DNA of 64,000 bases. It comes from Roseiarcus sp963761435. GTDB taxonomy: Bacteria > Pseudomonadota > Alphaproteobacteria > Rhizobiales > Beijerinckiaceae. Positions within the stretch are counted from its first letter, which is position 1. Each line of letters opens with the position of its first letter. A program made the position numbers and the translations under genes. A model generated the notes under the pieces. It did no database searches, was not told the origin of the DNA, and saw nothing but the letters and a program-made list of their open reading frames with translations. Where the stretch lies: positions 62,001 through 126,000 of the forward strand of contig CAVXHJ010000010.1 of the NCBI GenBank assembly GCA_963761435.1, in the 5' to 3' direction. Below, in pieces: positions 18,284-26,276 of this stretch.

Positions 18284-18394
18284 TGTTTTTTTCCAACTCC
18301 TTGAAGGACTTCAAATTCCAATCTCGCGGAGTCGAAAACAGGTGGCGCCTGTTGTAATACGGGTTGAGTACGGTTGTAGTGAAATTCCGGCGCC

Positions 18395-18718
18395 CTAGCG
18401 CCGCGACCGCACCCGTCCGAAATGACGAGCGAGATAAAGGGCGATCAGAAGCGCGCCCAGGCCGACAAGCGACCATTCCAGGATCACGTCGCTTCCCTTG
18501 GGCGAGAACGCGTACAACAGGGCGAAGCCGACGGCGAGGTTCAAGAACCCCCAGAGCACGTTGACCACGGGCGAGGATTCGCCGACGCCCGGCGGCGAGG
18601 CGAACGGGCTCTGAAACCAGTTTCCGCTAATGCCTTGGACGAAATGCGGCACGCCGTTGGCGAGAAACAATCCGCTGACGAATTGCAGGAGATAGATGTA
18701 CCAAGGAAGGCTCAACAT
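18395..18718 (-). CDS. small multi-pass membrane protein, unknown function
   Basis: A 107-residue protein with three hydrophobic segments (about 5-24, 50-68 and 78-96) and a basic C terminus (RHFGRVRSRR). The middle is an extracytoplasmic-looking loop (SGNWFQSPFASPPGVGESSPVVN). Codon use matches the host. It is followed upstream on the same strand by the half AbrB-like gene. No family function is known to me. Confidence 0.7.
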   Translation of the reverse strand: MLSLPWYIYLLQFVSGLFLANGVPHFVQGISGNWFQSPFASPPGVGESSPVVNVLWGFLNLAVGFALLYAFSPKGSDVILEWSLVGLGALLIALYLARHFGRVRSRR

Positions 18719-18749
18719 CAGGGACTCGCTGAAAGACCCGCCGGGGCGG

Positions 18750-19112
18750 TCAGGACTGGACGACCCAGCGCGTGAGTAGCCGCGCGAGCGCGGGCCCGAT
18801 CAGGATTGCGATAATCGCGCGCCCGACCTGCATTGTCATGACGAACGGCAGGTCGACTTTGGATGACGCAGCGATGATCGCCACGGAATCGACGCCGCCC
18901 GGACTGGTTGCGAGATAGGCGGTCAGCGGGTCCGTTCCGACGGCAACGTGCAGCGCATAAGCGAGAGCGCCGCAGAGCGCGATCAGGGCGAGGATCGAGG
19001 CGGCGATACGCGGCAATTGCCGCGCGGCGTAGCCGACGATCGGCCGCGTGAAGCGCAAGCCGATCGACCAGCCGACCACGGCGTAACAGACGGCGAGGAG
19101 CCAGGGCGGCAA
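18750..19112 (-). CDS. AbrB-type membrane protein, C-terminal half only
   Basis: About 120 residues matching one AbrB duplication domain (membrane family once called putative ammonia monooxygenase). PWLLAVCYAVVGWSIGLRF starts it, and ATSPGGVDSVAIIAASSKVD is the characteristic segment. Family members are normally about 350 residues with two such domains; only the second is present. No ATG exists in frame: TTG at 19112 and CTG at 19133 are candidates, and the ClC stop at 19130 lies beside them. It may be a remnant, or a short form translated by coupling to ClC. Confidence 0.6.
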   Translation of the reverse strand: MPPWLLAVCYAVVGWSIGLRFTRPIVGYAARQLPRIAASILALIALCGALAYALHVAVGTDPLTAYLATSPGGVDSVAIIAASSKVDLPFVMTMQVGRAIIAILIGPALARLLTRWVVQS

Positions 19113-19129
19113 CGTGATCGTGACAACCG

Positions 19130-20941
19130 TCAGTCGACATATTCGTTGATCACCGCGTCGGCGATCGCGCGCTTGGTGATGACGCCGACGACATCGGCGG
19201 CGCGGGGCCGGCGCGCGCCGTGGAAGACGATCGCGGCGCCCGCCTTGTGCCGTTTGAGGCGCGCGAGCACGAGGCTCAACAAGTCGACGTCGCGGCAGAC
19301 GACAAGCTGCTTCTCGACGAAGTCGTCCACCAACCGATCCGGGTTGTTGACGCTCTCGCGCCAGAGGCCGGAGCGCGGCGGAATCAAGCCGACGATTCTG
19401 CCTTCGCGCTCGATGATGATGGCGCGCAGGTCGTCGATGTCTTCCCACCCCATGCAGCCCCTGAGCGTCGACCCTGCTTCCGCCAGGATGAACCGCCGCT
19501 CCATGATGTCCTGCGCCTGCTGGACGAGATAGAGATTGACGTGCCGCTCCTTCGGAATGCGATGGCCGCGGTGGCGCAGCTTGATCGTATAGATCGTCTC
19601 GGGGATCAGCGCGCGCCTGACGCCCGCGGCCACCGCAACGGCGACAATCACGGGAACGATGATCGCGTAGTCGCGCGTCATCTCGAACACCATGATGATC
19701 GCGGTCATGACGCCGCCGGTGCCGGCGCCGACCATGGCCGCCATGCCGACGATCGCCGCCGACGGCAGGGTCAGGCCGGCGTCGGGCAGGAGGCGCGCGG
19801 CGACCGCGGCGAAGGCCGCCCCCAGGGTCGCGCCGAGAAAGAGCGATGGCGAGAAAATGCCGCCCGAGGCGCCGCAGCCCAGGCTGATCGTGGTCGCGAG
19901 CAGCTTGAGCGCGAACAACAGCGCGAGAAGGCCGGCCGCCGTCATCCCCTGGTCGAGGATCGACTGGATGACCCCATAGCCGACACCGTCGACATAGGAA
20001 TGGCCGAAAACATTGGAGAGGCCGACCATCATCAGGCCGACCAGGGTCATGCCGACGATATTCTGCGTGTAGACGTTTCCGGGCAGCCTCGGAAAGCCGT
20101 CCTCCATGAACACCAACAGCCGGATGAAGGCCCAGGCCGCGACGCCGCACAGCGCCCCGAGCGCGGTGTAGGCGATCGCTTCCTCGACGCCGAAAGCGCG
20201 GGCCGAGGGAAAGACGATTTCCGGAACGGTGAAGGCCGGATTGGGGCCAATGAGAATGCGGCCGAGCAGGGTGGCGGCGCCGGTCGCGATGACGACCGGC
20301 AGGAAGGTGCGGTTGGACACCTCTGGCAACAGGATCTCGATCGCAAACAGGACCCCGCCCAGCGGCGTGTTGAAGGTGGCCGCGATGCCTGCGCCGGCGC
20401 CCGCCGACAACAGGGTGATCTTCTGCCCGGTCGAGAGCCCGATTGCTTTCGAAAACGCCGAGCCCAGCGCCGACCCGATCTGGATGATCGGCCCCTCCCG
20501 GCCGACTGACGCGCCCGATCCGATGGACAAGGCGGAGGCGAGCGACTTGACGACCGCAACCACGGCGCGAATGTCGCCGCGCTTGTAGTGGATGGCGTCC
20601 ATGACCTCGGGGACGCCATGGCCTTTGGCCTCCGGCGCAAAGCGCTCGACCAGGTAGACGACGACAAGCCCGCCGAGGACCGGCGAAAGGATCACCCAGT
20701 TTCCAAACCGGCTCGGCCCTTCCAGGATGTTGGCGTCGTAGGCGATCTTGAAGACGCCGTTGAACATCGCGTTGTGGATGAGGCCGATCAGCGCCCGGAG
20801 CGCCACCGCGCCCACGCCGGTCATGATCCCGACGCCCAGCGCGAGCAGGCAGAGGATGAACAGGCTCACCCTCCGCTCGTCCGCCTCGCCGGCGGCGACT
20901 GTCGCGGGGGCAGCCGCGCCATCAGCGGTCGTTGACGACAT
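19130..20941 (-). CDS. ClC-family chloride channel/antiporter with CBS pair
   Basis: A 603-residue membrane protein. The selectivity and gate motifs are present: GSGASVGREGPIIQIG near residues 140-155 (with the gating Glu in GREGP) and GGIFSPSLFLGA near 360. A C-terminal cytoplasmic pair of CBS domains spans about 455-600 and may sense nucleotides. The start ATG gives MSSTTADG. The last codons adjoin the AbrB-like gene. It moves chloride or other anions across the inner membrane; ion specificity is not determined by sequence alone. Confidence 0.93.
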   Translation of the reverse strand: MSSTTADGAAAPATVAAGEADERRVSLFILCLLALGVGIMTGVGAVALRALIGLIHNAMFNGVFKIAYDANILEGPSRFGNWVILSPVLGGLVVVYLVERFAPEAKGHGVPEVMDAIHYKRGDIRAVVAVVKSLASALSIGSGASVGREGPIIQIGSALGSAFSKAIGLSTGQKITLLSAGAGAGIAATFNTPLGGVLFAIEILLPEVSNRTFLPVVIATGAATLLGRILIGPNPAFTVPEIVFPSARAFGVEEAIAYTALGALCGVAAWAFIRLLVFMEDGFPRLPGNVYTQNIVGMTLVGLMMVGLSNVFGHSYVDGVGYGVIQSILDQGMTAAGLLALLFALKLLATTISLGCGASGGIFSPSLFLGATLGAAFAAVAARLLPDAGLTLPSAAIVGMAAMVGAGTGGVMTAIIMVFEMTRDYAIIVPVIVAVAVAAGVRRALIPETIYTIKLRHRGHRIPKERHVNLYLVQQAQDIMERRFILAEAGSTLRGCMGWEDIDDLRAIIIEREGRIVGLIPPRSGLWRESVNNPDRLVDDFVEKQLVVCRDVDLLSLVLARLKRHKAGAAIVFHGARRPRAADVVGVITKRAIADAVINEYVD

Positions 20942-21231
20942 CTCTCAGGTTCTCCAGTAGATCAAAGACGAAGCGACGCGCCCCGTTCCGCATGATTCGA
21001 CCTATAGGCTCAAGCTCGCTTCGCCGTGAAGACAGCACACGAGGATTTGACGCGATCCCGCCCGGGCGACGGAGTAAAGTGGGACCACGGGCTTTCCGGA
21101 CCTCCTGCCGCGCCCGTGACGGCGCGGTGTCTGGCAGGCTTTACGAAACTCGCTCGCCGACCTAGTTTTTGAAAAGTCGCTCCCACTTTCCGGTTCGGAA
21201 AGCGGCGGGAGCTTAATGGGATGAGTCGACC

Positions 21232-21874
21232 ATGCTTGCGGCGCGAAGTCTTCTCCTGATCGGTCTGGCCGGGCTGGTGATTCCGGCCGGCGGGCTGCGC
21301 GCCCAGACCCTGTTTCAACTTGCCAGGATTCGGGTCGCCCCAGCAAACCGAGGCCTATCTCCCGCCTGACGCCGATCCGAATTATTCGACTCCCGGAGGC
21401 TACGACCAGGAAGTCGACAGAACACTCACCACCCGCAAATTGGTGAGCGATCCGACCCGCGAGCCGGCGGGGACCGTCACCATCAACACCCACGAGCGCA
21501 AGCTCTATCTCTCGCTCGGCGGCGGACAGGCGCTGCAATACGGAATCGGCGTCGGCCGGGAGGGTTTCGCCTGGAAGGGGCAGGCCGAGATCGGCCGAAA
21601 GGCCTTTTGGCCCGGCTGGACGCCGCCGCCTGAAATGATCGACCGCCAGCCTGGCCTGCCGCGGCACATGGAGGGCGGCATGGAAAATCCGCTCGGCGCG
21701 CGCGCCCTCTACCTTTTTCAGGACAAGAAGGACACGCTCTTCCGCATCCACGGCACCAACGAGCCCAAATCGATCGGCAAAGCGGTGTCGTCCGGATGCA
21801 TCCGGATGATGGACGCCGACGTGATCGACCTCTACGGGCGGGTCGCGAAGGGGACGCCGGTCGTCGTTTTGTAG
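21232..21874 (+). CDS. L,D-transpeptidase (YkuD), signal peptide and domain separated by a +1 shift
   Basis: ATG at 21232 begins a signal peptide (hydrophobic to about residue 18, then GGLRAQ) that ends in another frame from the catalytic domain. Removing one T from TTT at 21313-21315 or TT at 21320-21321 joins them into a 213-residue protein of normal size. The YkuD domain shows FRIHGTNEP (His block) and SSGCIRMMDADVIDLY (catalytic Cys). It cross-links peptidoglycan or attaches proteins to it in the periplasm. The domain-only frame would begin at TTG 21320 without a signal peptide, which is less likely. Confidence 0.85.
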
Positions 21875-21888
21875 CGGCCCGCCGCCGT

Positions 21889-22977
21889 TCAGATCTCCGG
21901 GACGGTGAACACCGCGCACGGCGAGGCGATGCCGCGCAGGGCATGCTCGCCAAGCGGGATCAGCGCCGTCCCGGTCTCCGCGGCGAAGGCCCCCGAGACC
22001 AGCACCGCCTTGTCGAGCGACCGGCATAATCCTTCCAGCCTGCTGACGAGATTGACGGCCGGTCCGATGGCGGTGAAATCCAGCCGGTCGGCGGCGCCGA
22101 TCGAGCCCCAGAGTATCTCGCCCAGATGCAGCGCGGCCCCGAAGGGCAGGGGCGGGAGGCCCTCACGCTTTCGCGCCGCGTCGAGATGCGCCATGCCGGC
22201 GCGGGCGGCGGATACGGCTTTCAGCGCCGCCTCGCAGGCCGCGCGCGGATCGCCGCCGGCGACTGGGAAGATTGCCAGCACGCCATCGCCGATGAACTTG
22301 AGAACTTCCCCGCCGAAGGCGTGAATCGCGCCGGCGATGCGGTCGAACCAGGCGTCAAGCGCCGCGATCACCGCCTCCGGCGGGTTTGTCTCGGAGAGCG
22401 CTGTGAAGCCGCGCAGATCGGCGAACAGGAGCGCCGTCTCGATGGTCTCGCCGACCCCGCGGCGCAATGGACCGGCGAGCACCCGCGACGCGCTGCGCTT
22501 GCCGAGATAGGCTTCGAGCGCCGCCGTCAGCGTCGCCCGCGCGGTCAGCGCCGCGAGCGGGGCGGCGGAAAAGCGGGCGGCCTCGGAGAGGCGCCCCGCC
22601 TCTTCCGTCGTGAATGGGCGAGGGCCGATCCAGGCGAGGCGGGGGCTGCCCGTCTCTTGTCCGACCGTTCTTTCGTGCGTTTCGCCCGGCGCGAGCCCCG
22701 CGAGCCAGCGCTGACCGGCGTCGCCGGGAGCGCCCGGCGCGGGCTCGAGCCCGTTGGCGAAGAAGCCGAGCGCCTCGCTCATCGTCCCGCCGTCGGCGCG
22801 CCAAAGCCAGGTGCGACGGGCGATCAGAGGGTGCGGCGCGGCGAGTGTCAGCGCGCCGCCGGCGAGGGGGAGCCCGTCTGCGATCAGCCGCTGGCCGAGG
22901 CTGGCGAGGAAGGCTTCGGCGGACGGCGAGGCGGCGGCCTCGTCGACAAGCCAGGCGAGGGTGGGTACGGGCGGCAT
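21889..22977 (-). CDS. class III adenylate/guanylate cyclase
   Basis: About 362 residues. The C-terminal cyclase domain (about 170-340) has metal-binding Asp in LLFADLRGFT and in KFIGDGVLAIF, plus VNLVSRLEGL for the Asn and Arg of the active site. The adenine-contact Asp of animal enzymes aligns with Thr in FTAIG, as in class IIIb bacterial cyclases. The first 165 residues form an unclassified, Ala-rich sensory region, with no membrane helix. The start at 22977 is uncertain; the frame is open up to 23064. It converges on the L,D-transpeptidase with a 14-base gap. Confidence 0.85.
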   Translation of the reverse strand: MPPVPTLAWLVDEAAASPSAEAFLASLGQRLIADGLPLAGGALTLAAPHPLIARRTWLWRADGGTMSEALGFFANGLEPAPGAPGDAGQRWLAGLAPGETHERTVGQETGSPRLAWIGPRPFTTEEAGRLSEAARFSAAPLAALTARATLTAALEAYLGKRSASRVLAGPLRRGVGETIETALLFADLRGFTALSETNPPEAVIAALDAWFDRIAGAIHAFGGEVLKFIGDGVLAIFPVAGGDPRAACEAALKAVSAARAGMAHLDAARKREGLPPLPFGAALHLGEILWGSIGAADRLDFTAIGPAVNLVSRLEGLCRSLDKAVLVSGAFAAETGTALIPLGEHALRGIASPCAVFTVPEI

Positions 22978-23142
22978 GGGGAGGGGATCATCGGCCCGAG
23001 CCCGCCTGTTTGTCACGCGGCGCGCCGAGGGGCCGCGCTGGCGCGGGCGCCGATTTCCTCTCAAGGCTCCGGGAATGAGAGGGGCCGGCGGCGCCTTCTC
23101 CGCGGCGAGCGAAGGCGCTCGTCGGAGACCGGGCCGTGGTCC

Positions 23143-23202
23143 CTGGCGAACGATTTCTGGCGAACGATTTCTTGACAGTGTTCTCTCTTTGTTCTAGCGT
23201 TC
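23143..23202 (+). promoter_or_regulatory. LexA-type (SOS) box inside a promoter, preceded by a 14-bp tandem repeat
   Basis: GTTC-N7-GTTC at 23180-23194 is the alphaproteobacterial LexA consensus. It fills the 17-base spacer between TTGACA (23172-23177) and TAGCGT (23195-23200), and a third GTTC follows at 23199-23202. Just upstream, CTGGCGAACGATTT is repeated exactly in tandem (23143-23156, 23157-23170). Promoter orientation is plus, but no repair gene lies downstream. LexA control is inferred from the consensus. Confidence 0.6.
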
Positions 23203-23206
23203 AAAG

Positions 23207-23344
23207 AGCGCTGGGGCAGGGCGGCGCGCAGCGGCTTGGCGACGGAGAAGAAAAATTCTTAGTTTTGATTACAAGCCATTGAAAAGGCTTGATTCCAAAA
23301 AACAAAAGAAAGGAAAAAACAGCGTTTTCGCTTTCTTTTGTTTT
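23207..23344 (+). ncRNA. candidate SOS-driven small RNA ending in a long A/T hairpin
   Basis: From the expected start of the LexA-type promoter, no usable ATG or convincing frame occurs before an inverted repeat: AAAACAAAAGAAAG (23299-23312) with CTTTCTTTTGTTTT (23331-23344), extended inward by AAAAC/GTTTT around an AGC loop. The hairpin is almost pure A/T in a GC-rich genome. A transcript of about 140 nt ending there is inferred, not shown. The hairpin itself is certain; its being a terminator is not, since it lacks GC pairs. Confidence 0.3.
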
Positions 23345-23417
23345 CGCGGATTTTCGTCCCGGGAGCGCGAACGTGGGCCGGGCGGGTAGAATTGGCGGTC
23401 TTCCGTTCGTCTTGTCA

Positions 23418-23464
23418 TTGACGCGCCTTCGGGACGTCTTATATTCAACCATCGGGTTTAATAT
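23418..23464 (+). promoter_or_regulatory. promoter with operator-like inverted repeat before the SRPBCC gene
   Basis: TTGACG (23418-23423) and TATATT (23440-23445) lie 16 bases apart. ATATTCAACC (23441-23450) and GGTTTAATAT (23455-23464) form a 9-of-10 inverted repeat over the -10 region, like the operators of ArsR-type regulators that are often encoded beside SRPBCC genes. No ArsR gene is present; only an 11-codon frame (23463-23498, MGRPERADEEA) lies between the operator and the SRPBCC start. A regulator may have been lost, or acts from elsewhere. Confidence 0.5.
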
Positions 23465-23498
23465 GGGCCGCCCAGAGCGCGCCGATGAGGAGGCTTAG

Positions 23499-23960
23499 AT
23501 GGACCAATCGCTCATTGTCCGGCGCGAGACCCAGATTGCGGCTCCGCCCGCGACCGTCTTCGCCTTCCTGACCGATCCCAACAAGATCCTGAGCTGGATG
23601 GGCGCCGAGGCGAAGACCGAGGTCCATCCCGGCGGCCTCTATCTGGTCAAGGACGTTGGCGGGCGGCCCGGCCGCACGGCTCGTGGGCAATTCCGCGAGG
23701 TCGTTCCGGTCCATCGCCTCGCCTACAGCTTCGGCTGGGAGGGAGACGACGCGGTCCCCCCGGGTTCGGGCCTGGTCGAAATCGACCTCCTTGACCGGGA
23801 TGGCGGCACCCTCGTCCGCATGACCCATACGGGGCTTCCCAACGCCGCCGAGTGCGCCAATCACGGTAAGGGTTGGGCGCACTATCTCGGGCGGCTGGGA
23901 GTGGCCGCCGCCGGCGGAACTCCTGGGCTGGACGACTTCGCGCGCCGCAGCATGGCCTGA
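23499..23960 (+). CDS. SRPBCC/AHSA1-domain protein
   Basis: A 153-residue START-like ligand-binding fold of the Aha1-domain type (VRRETQIAAPPATVFAFLTDP at the N terminus, then W, GG and GQF blocks, and HTGLPNAAECANHGKGWAHYL near the C terminus). These proteins bind hydrophobic ligands and are often paired with ArsR repressors. GAGGAGG six bases before the ATG is a strong ribosome site. The last 79 bases overlap the 3' end of the convergent UbiH-like gene. Confidence 0.88.
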   Translation: MDQSLIVRRETQIAAPPATVFAFLTDPNKILSWMGAEAKTEVHPGGLYLVKDVGGRPGRTARGQFREVVPVHRLAYSFGWEGDDAVPPGSGLVEIDLLDRDGGTLVRMTHTGLPNAAECANHGKGWAHYLGRLGVAAAGGTPGLDDFARRSMA

Positions 23961-25156
23961 GGCCCGAGTCCTTCGCGCATGGCGAAGCGCCTGAGCGGCC
24001 CGATCGCGGAAAGCGCCGCAAGCGCCGCGCCACGGCTGAAATCCAGCGGCGCGAAACGCGTGAGCAAGGCGCGGTTGAGGCCGTCGACCACGCCGGTCCT
24101 CAGCGCGATGTCCGCCCGCCGGGCGCGCTGATAGGCGTCGAGCGTCTCCCGCCCGCCGACGTCGCGGCCCTCGGCGCGCGCTTCGAGCGCGCAGGCGACG
24201 ATCGCCTCGACGTCGCGCAGGCCGAGGTTGAGCCCTTGCGCGCCGATCGGCGGCAAGACATGCGCCGCGTCGCCGACGAGCGCCAGCCTTTCGCCGGCGA
24301 TCGTCGGCACGATTTGCCGCGTCATCGGGAAGATTCCTCGCTCGCCCTCTATGCGCATCGCGCCCAGATGCGACAGCGCCTGACGCTCGACCTCCTCCGC
24401 CAGAGCCTCGGCTGCGAGCGTCTCGCGCCTCCGCGCGTCTTCGTCCGCCATTACCCAGACGAGGCTCGACCGATGGGGCGAAATCGCGCTCGCTGGCAGC
24501 GGGACGAGCGTGAATGGGCCGCCGCGGGTGTGGAACTCGGTCGAAAAGTCGTGGTGCGGCAGCCGATGGGCGAGAATGGCGGTCAAAGCGCTTTGCCCAT
24601 AGCGATGGGGGCGCGCGGCGATCCCGGCGGCGCGGCGCGCTTGCGAGTCCCGGCCGTCGGCGCCGATAACGAGCCGGGCCGAGACCGTGCGTCCGCCCCG
24701 GAGCTCGGCACGCACAGCGTCGGCGTCGAACGCGTAGGCCGCGACTGTGTCAGCGAGGCGCTCGACGCTGGGCGCGCGCTCAACCTCCGCCCGGAGCGTT
24801 TCCCCCATGCGATCGTTCTCGATATTCCAGCCGAACGCGTCGAGGCCGATTTCCGCCGCATGGAACTCGATCGGGCGCGGCGGAAAGAGCGCTCCCGTGT
24901 CATCGATGAGGCGGAGCGACCGCAGCGGCGCCGCTTGAGCCTGCAACGGCGCCCAAACGCCGAGCGAGTCGAGGAAGGCGACCGAGGGGTCGAGCAGCGC
25001 GACGGTGCGCCCGCGCCCGGTCCGCTCGCCGGCGCCGCAACAGAGGACGTCGAAGCCGGCGCGCGCAAAGCCTAGCGCCGCGGCGAGCCCGGCGAGGCCA
25101 GCGCCCGCGATCAGGACGTCCGAGCGGCTCGCGGCCGGCGCTTCGCCGTTCGTCAT
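23882..25156 (-). CDS. UbiH/UbiF-type FAD-dependent monooxygenase
   Basis: A 424-residue flavoprotein hydroxylase. The FAD loop VLIAGAGLAGLAAALGFARAG lies at about 14-34, the DG motif VIGADGRDSQAR at about 160, and GERLALVGDAAHVLPPIGAQGLNLGLRD at about 285-312. These match ubiquinone-ring hydroxylases and related enzymes. ATG 25156 is chosen because GGGAG lies nine bases upstream and the FAD loop follows at the usual distance. The 3' end overlaps the convergent SRPBCC gene. A role in ubiquinone synthesis is likely but not proven. Confidence 0.88.
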   Translation of the reverse strand: MTNGEAPAASRSDVLIAGAGLAGLAAALGFARAGFDVLCCGAGERTGRGRTVALLDPSVAFLDSLGVWAPLQAQAAPLRSLRLIDDTGALFPPRPIEFHAAEIGLDAFGWNIENDRMGETLRAEVERAPSVERLADTVAAYAFDADAVRAELRGGRTVSARLVIGADGRDSQARRAAGIAARPHRYGQSALTAILAHRLPHHDFSTEFHTRGGPFTLVPLPASAISPHRSSLVWVMADEDARRRETLAAEALAEEVERQALSHLGAMRIEGERGIFPMTRQIVPTIAGERLALVGDAAHVLPPIGAQGLNLGLRDVEAIVACALEARAEGRDVGGRETLDAYQRARRADIALRTGVVDGLNRALLTRFAPLDFSRGAALAALSAIGPLRRFAMREGLGPQAMLRRAKSSSPGVPPAAATPSRPR

Positions 25157-25314
25157 GGTCGATCTCCCGGGCGGTTTCCCCCAAAAAGCCGATGTTCGTA
25201 CGGCCACGATCGGGGAGACGGCGCCGCGTAACTTTGATAAGGCGGAAGCTGCGAGGTCAAGCCGACGCTGGCGGCGCTGTGCATTCGCCAGGGTCGAGGC
25301 TGACAGGGCAAGGA

Positions 25315-26031
25315 ATGTCGATCGAAAAGCGGCCCGTTGACGTCGCTAGCGCGGCGGGGTTCTCCGTCCATCTTTTCACCGCGTCCGGCGGGGCGGTGGC
25401 GGTGCTGGCGCTTTACGCGGCGATCGAGCGCAACTTCGCCGCCTGCTTCGCCTGGCTCGGCTTGGCCTTCTTCATCGACGGCGTCGACGGCACGCTGGCT
25501 CGCGCCGCGCGGGTGCAGGTCACCGCGGCGGCGATCGACGGGGAGGTGCTTGATCTGGTGATCGATTTCCTCACCTATGTCCTGGTGCCGGTGGTCGCGC
25601 TCTGGCGCTCGGACCTCATGCCGACCTCGGCCTCGTTCTGGATCGGCCTCATAGTCACCATCGCCTCGGCGCTCTATTTCGCCGACACCCGAATGAAGAC
25701 GGAAGATCTGTGGTTCCGCGGATTTCCGGCGACCTGGAACATCATCGTCCTCTACCTCTTCGTTCTTCGTCCGCCATGGGTGGTCAGCGCTTTGCTGCTG
25801 CTCGGCGCGGCCGCGCTCATGTTCGCCCCGATCGTCTTTGTGCATCCGCTGCGGGTCGCCAAGTTGCGCAGCCTGACCGTTGCGATGACAGTCTCGTGGT
25901 TCGCGCTTGCGGCGATTGCGGTCATCGAGAAGCTTGCGCCGCCGGTCTGGGTCGGCTGGGGCCTGATCGTGACGGCGGCTTATTTTCTGTGCCTCCCCCT
26001 GCTGCGCCAATCTCCGTTCGCGCGAGACTGA
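25315..26031 (+). CDS. pcs: phosphatidylcholine synthase Pcs
   Basis: It condenses CDP-diacylglycerol with choline to give phosphatidylcholine at the inner membrane, a route found mainly in host-associated alphaproteobacteria. The 238-residue product has about seven membrane helices. The CDP-alcohol phosphotransferase site appears as DGVDGTLARAARV followed by DGEVLDLVIDF, with the Pcs-type spacing. AGGGCAAGGA gives the ribosome site for ATG 25315. It is followed by tRNA-Cys on the same strand. Confidence 0.92.
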   Translation: MSIEKRPVDVASAAGFSVHLFTASGGAVAVLALYAAIERNFAACFAWLGLAFFIDGVDGTLARAARVQVTAAAIDGEVLDLVIDFLTYVLVPVVALWRSDLMPTSASFWIGLIVTIASALYFADTRMKTEDLWFRGFPATWNIIVLYLFVLRPPWVVSALLLLGAAALMFAPIVFVHPLRVAKLRSLTVAMTVSWFALAAIAVIEKLAPPVWVGWGLIVTAAYFLCLPLLRQSPFARD

Positions 26032-26123
26032 CGCCAAAGCCCGCGAAATGACTGAAGCGCCTTGCGATCGGGATCAAATCCTTGCTATAGCCGCCCCTCG
26101 CGATGCTGCCTGGCTTCATCGTC

Positions 26124-26197
26124 GGCCTCGTGGCGGAGTGGCTACGCAGAGGACTGCAAATCCTTGCACCCCGGTTCGATTCCGGGCGAGGCCTCCA
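26124..26197 (+). tRNA. tRNA-Cys (GCA)
   Basis: Acceptor arms GGCCTCG (26124-26130) and CGAGGCC (26187-26193) pair fully, followed by discriminator T and an encoded CCA. The anticodon loop CTGCAAA carries GCA at 26156-26158, and GGTTCGATTCC forms the T arm. All four arms fold. It precedes the isoaspartyl methyltransferase gene. Confidence 0.97.
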
Positions 26198-26276
26198 ACC
26201 GGTTTTTCACCTGGGGCGGCAAGTCGCCCCGTATCGCGGGCAATGAGCCAAGGGGGCGCACATTTCCGCCGAAACA

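Noticed and set aside
19113..20150. Upstream in-frame extension of the AbrB-like protein through the ClC gene
   Set aside because: That stretch is the ClC coding region read in another frame, with Arg-rich shadow composition.
23289..23498. 69-codon frame before the SRPBCC gene
   Set aside because: TTG start with the purine stretch only one base away, Lys-rich because it reads the A/T hairpin; no family resemblance.
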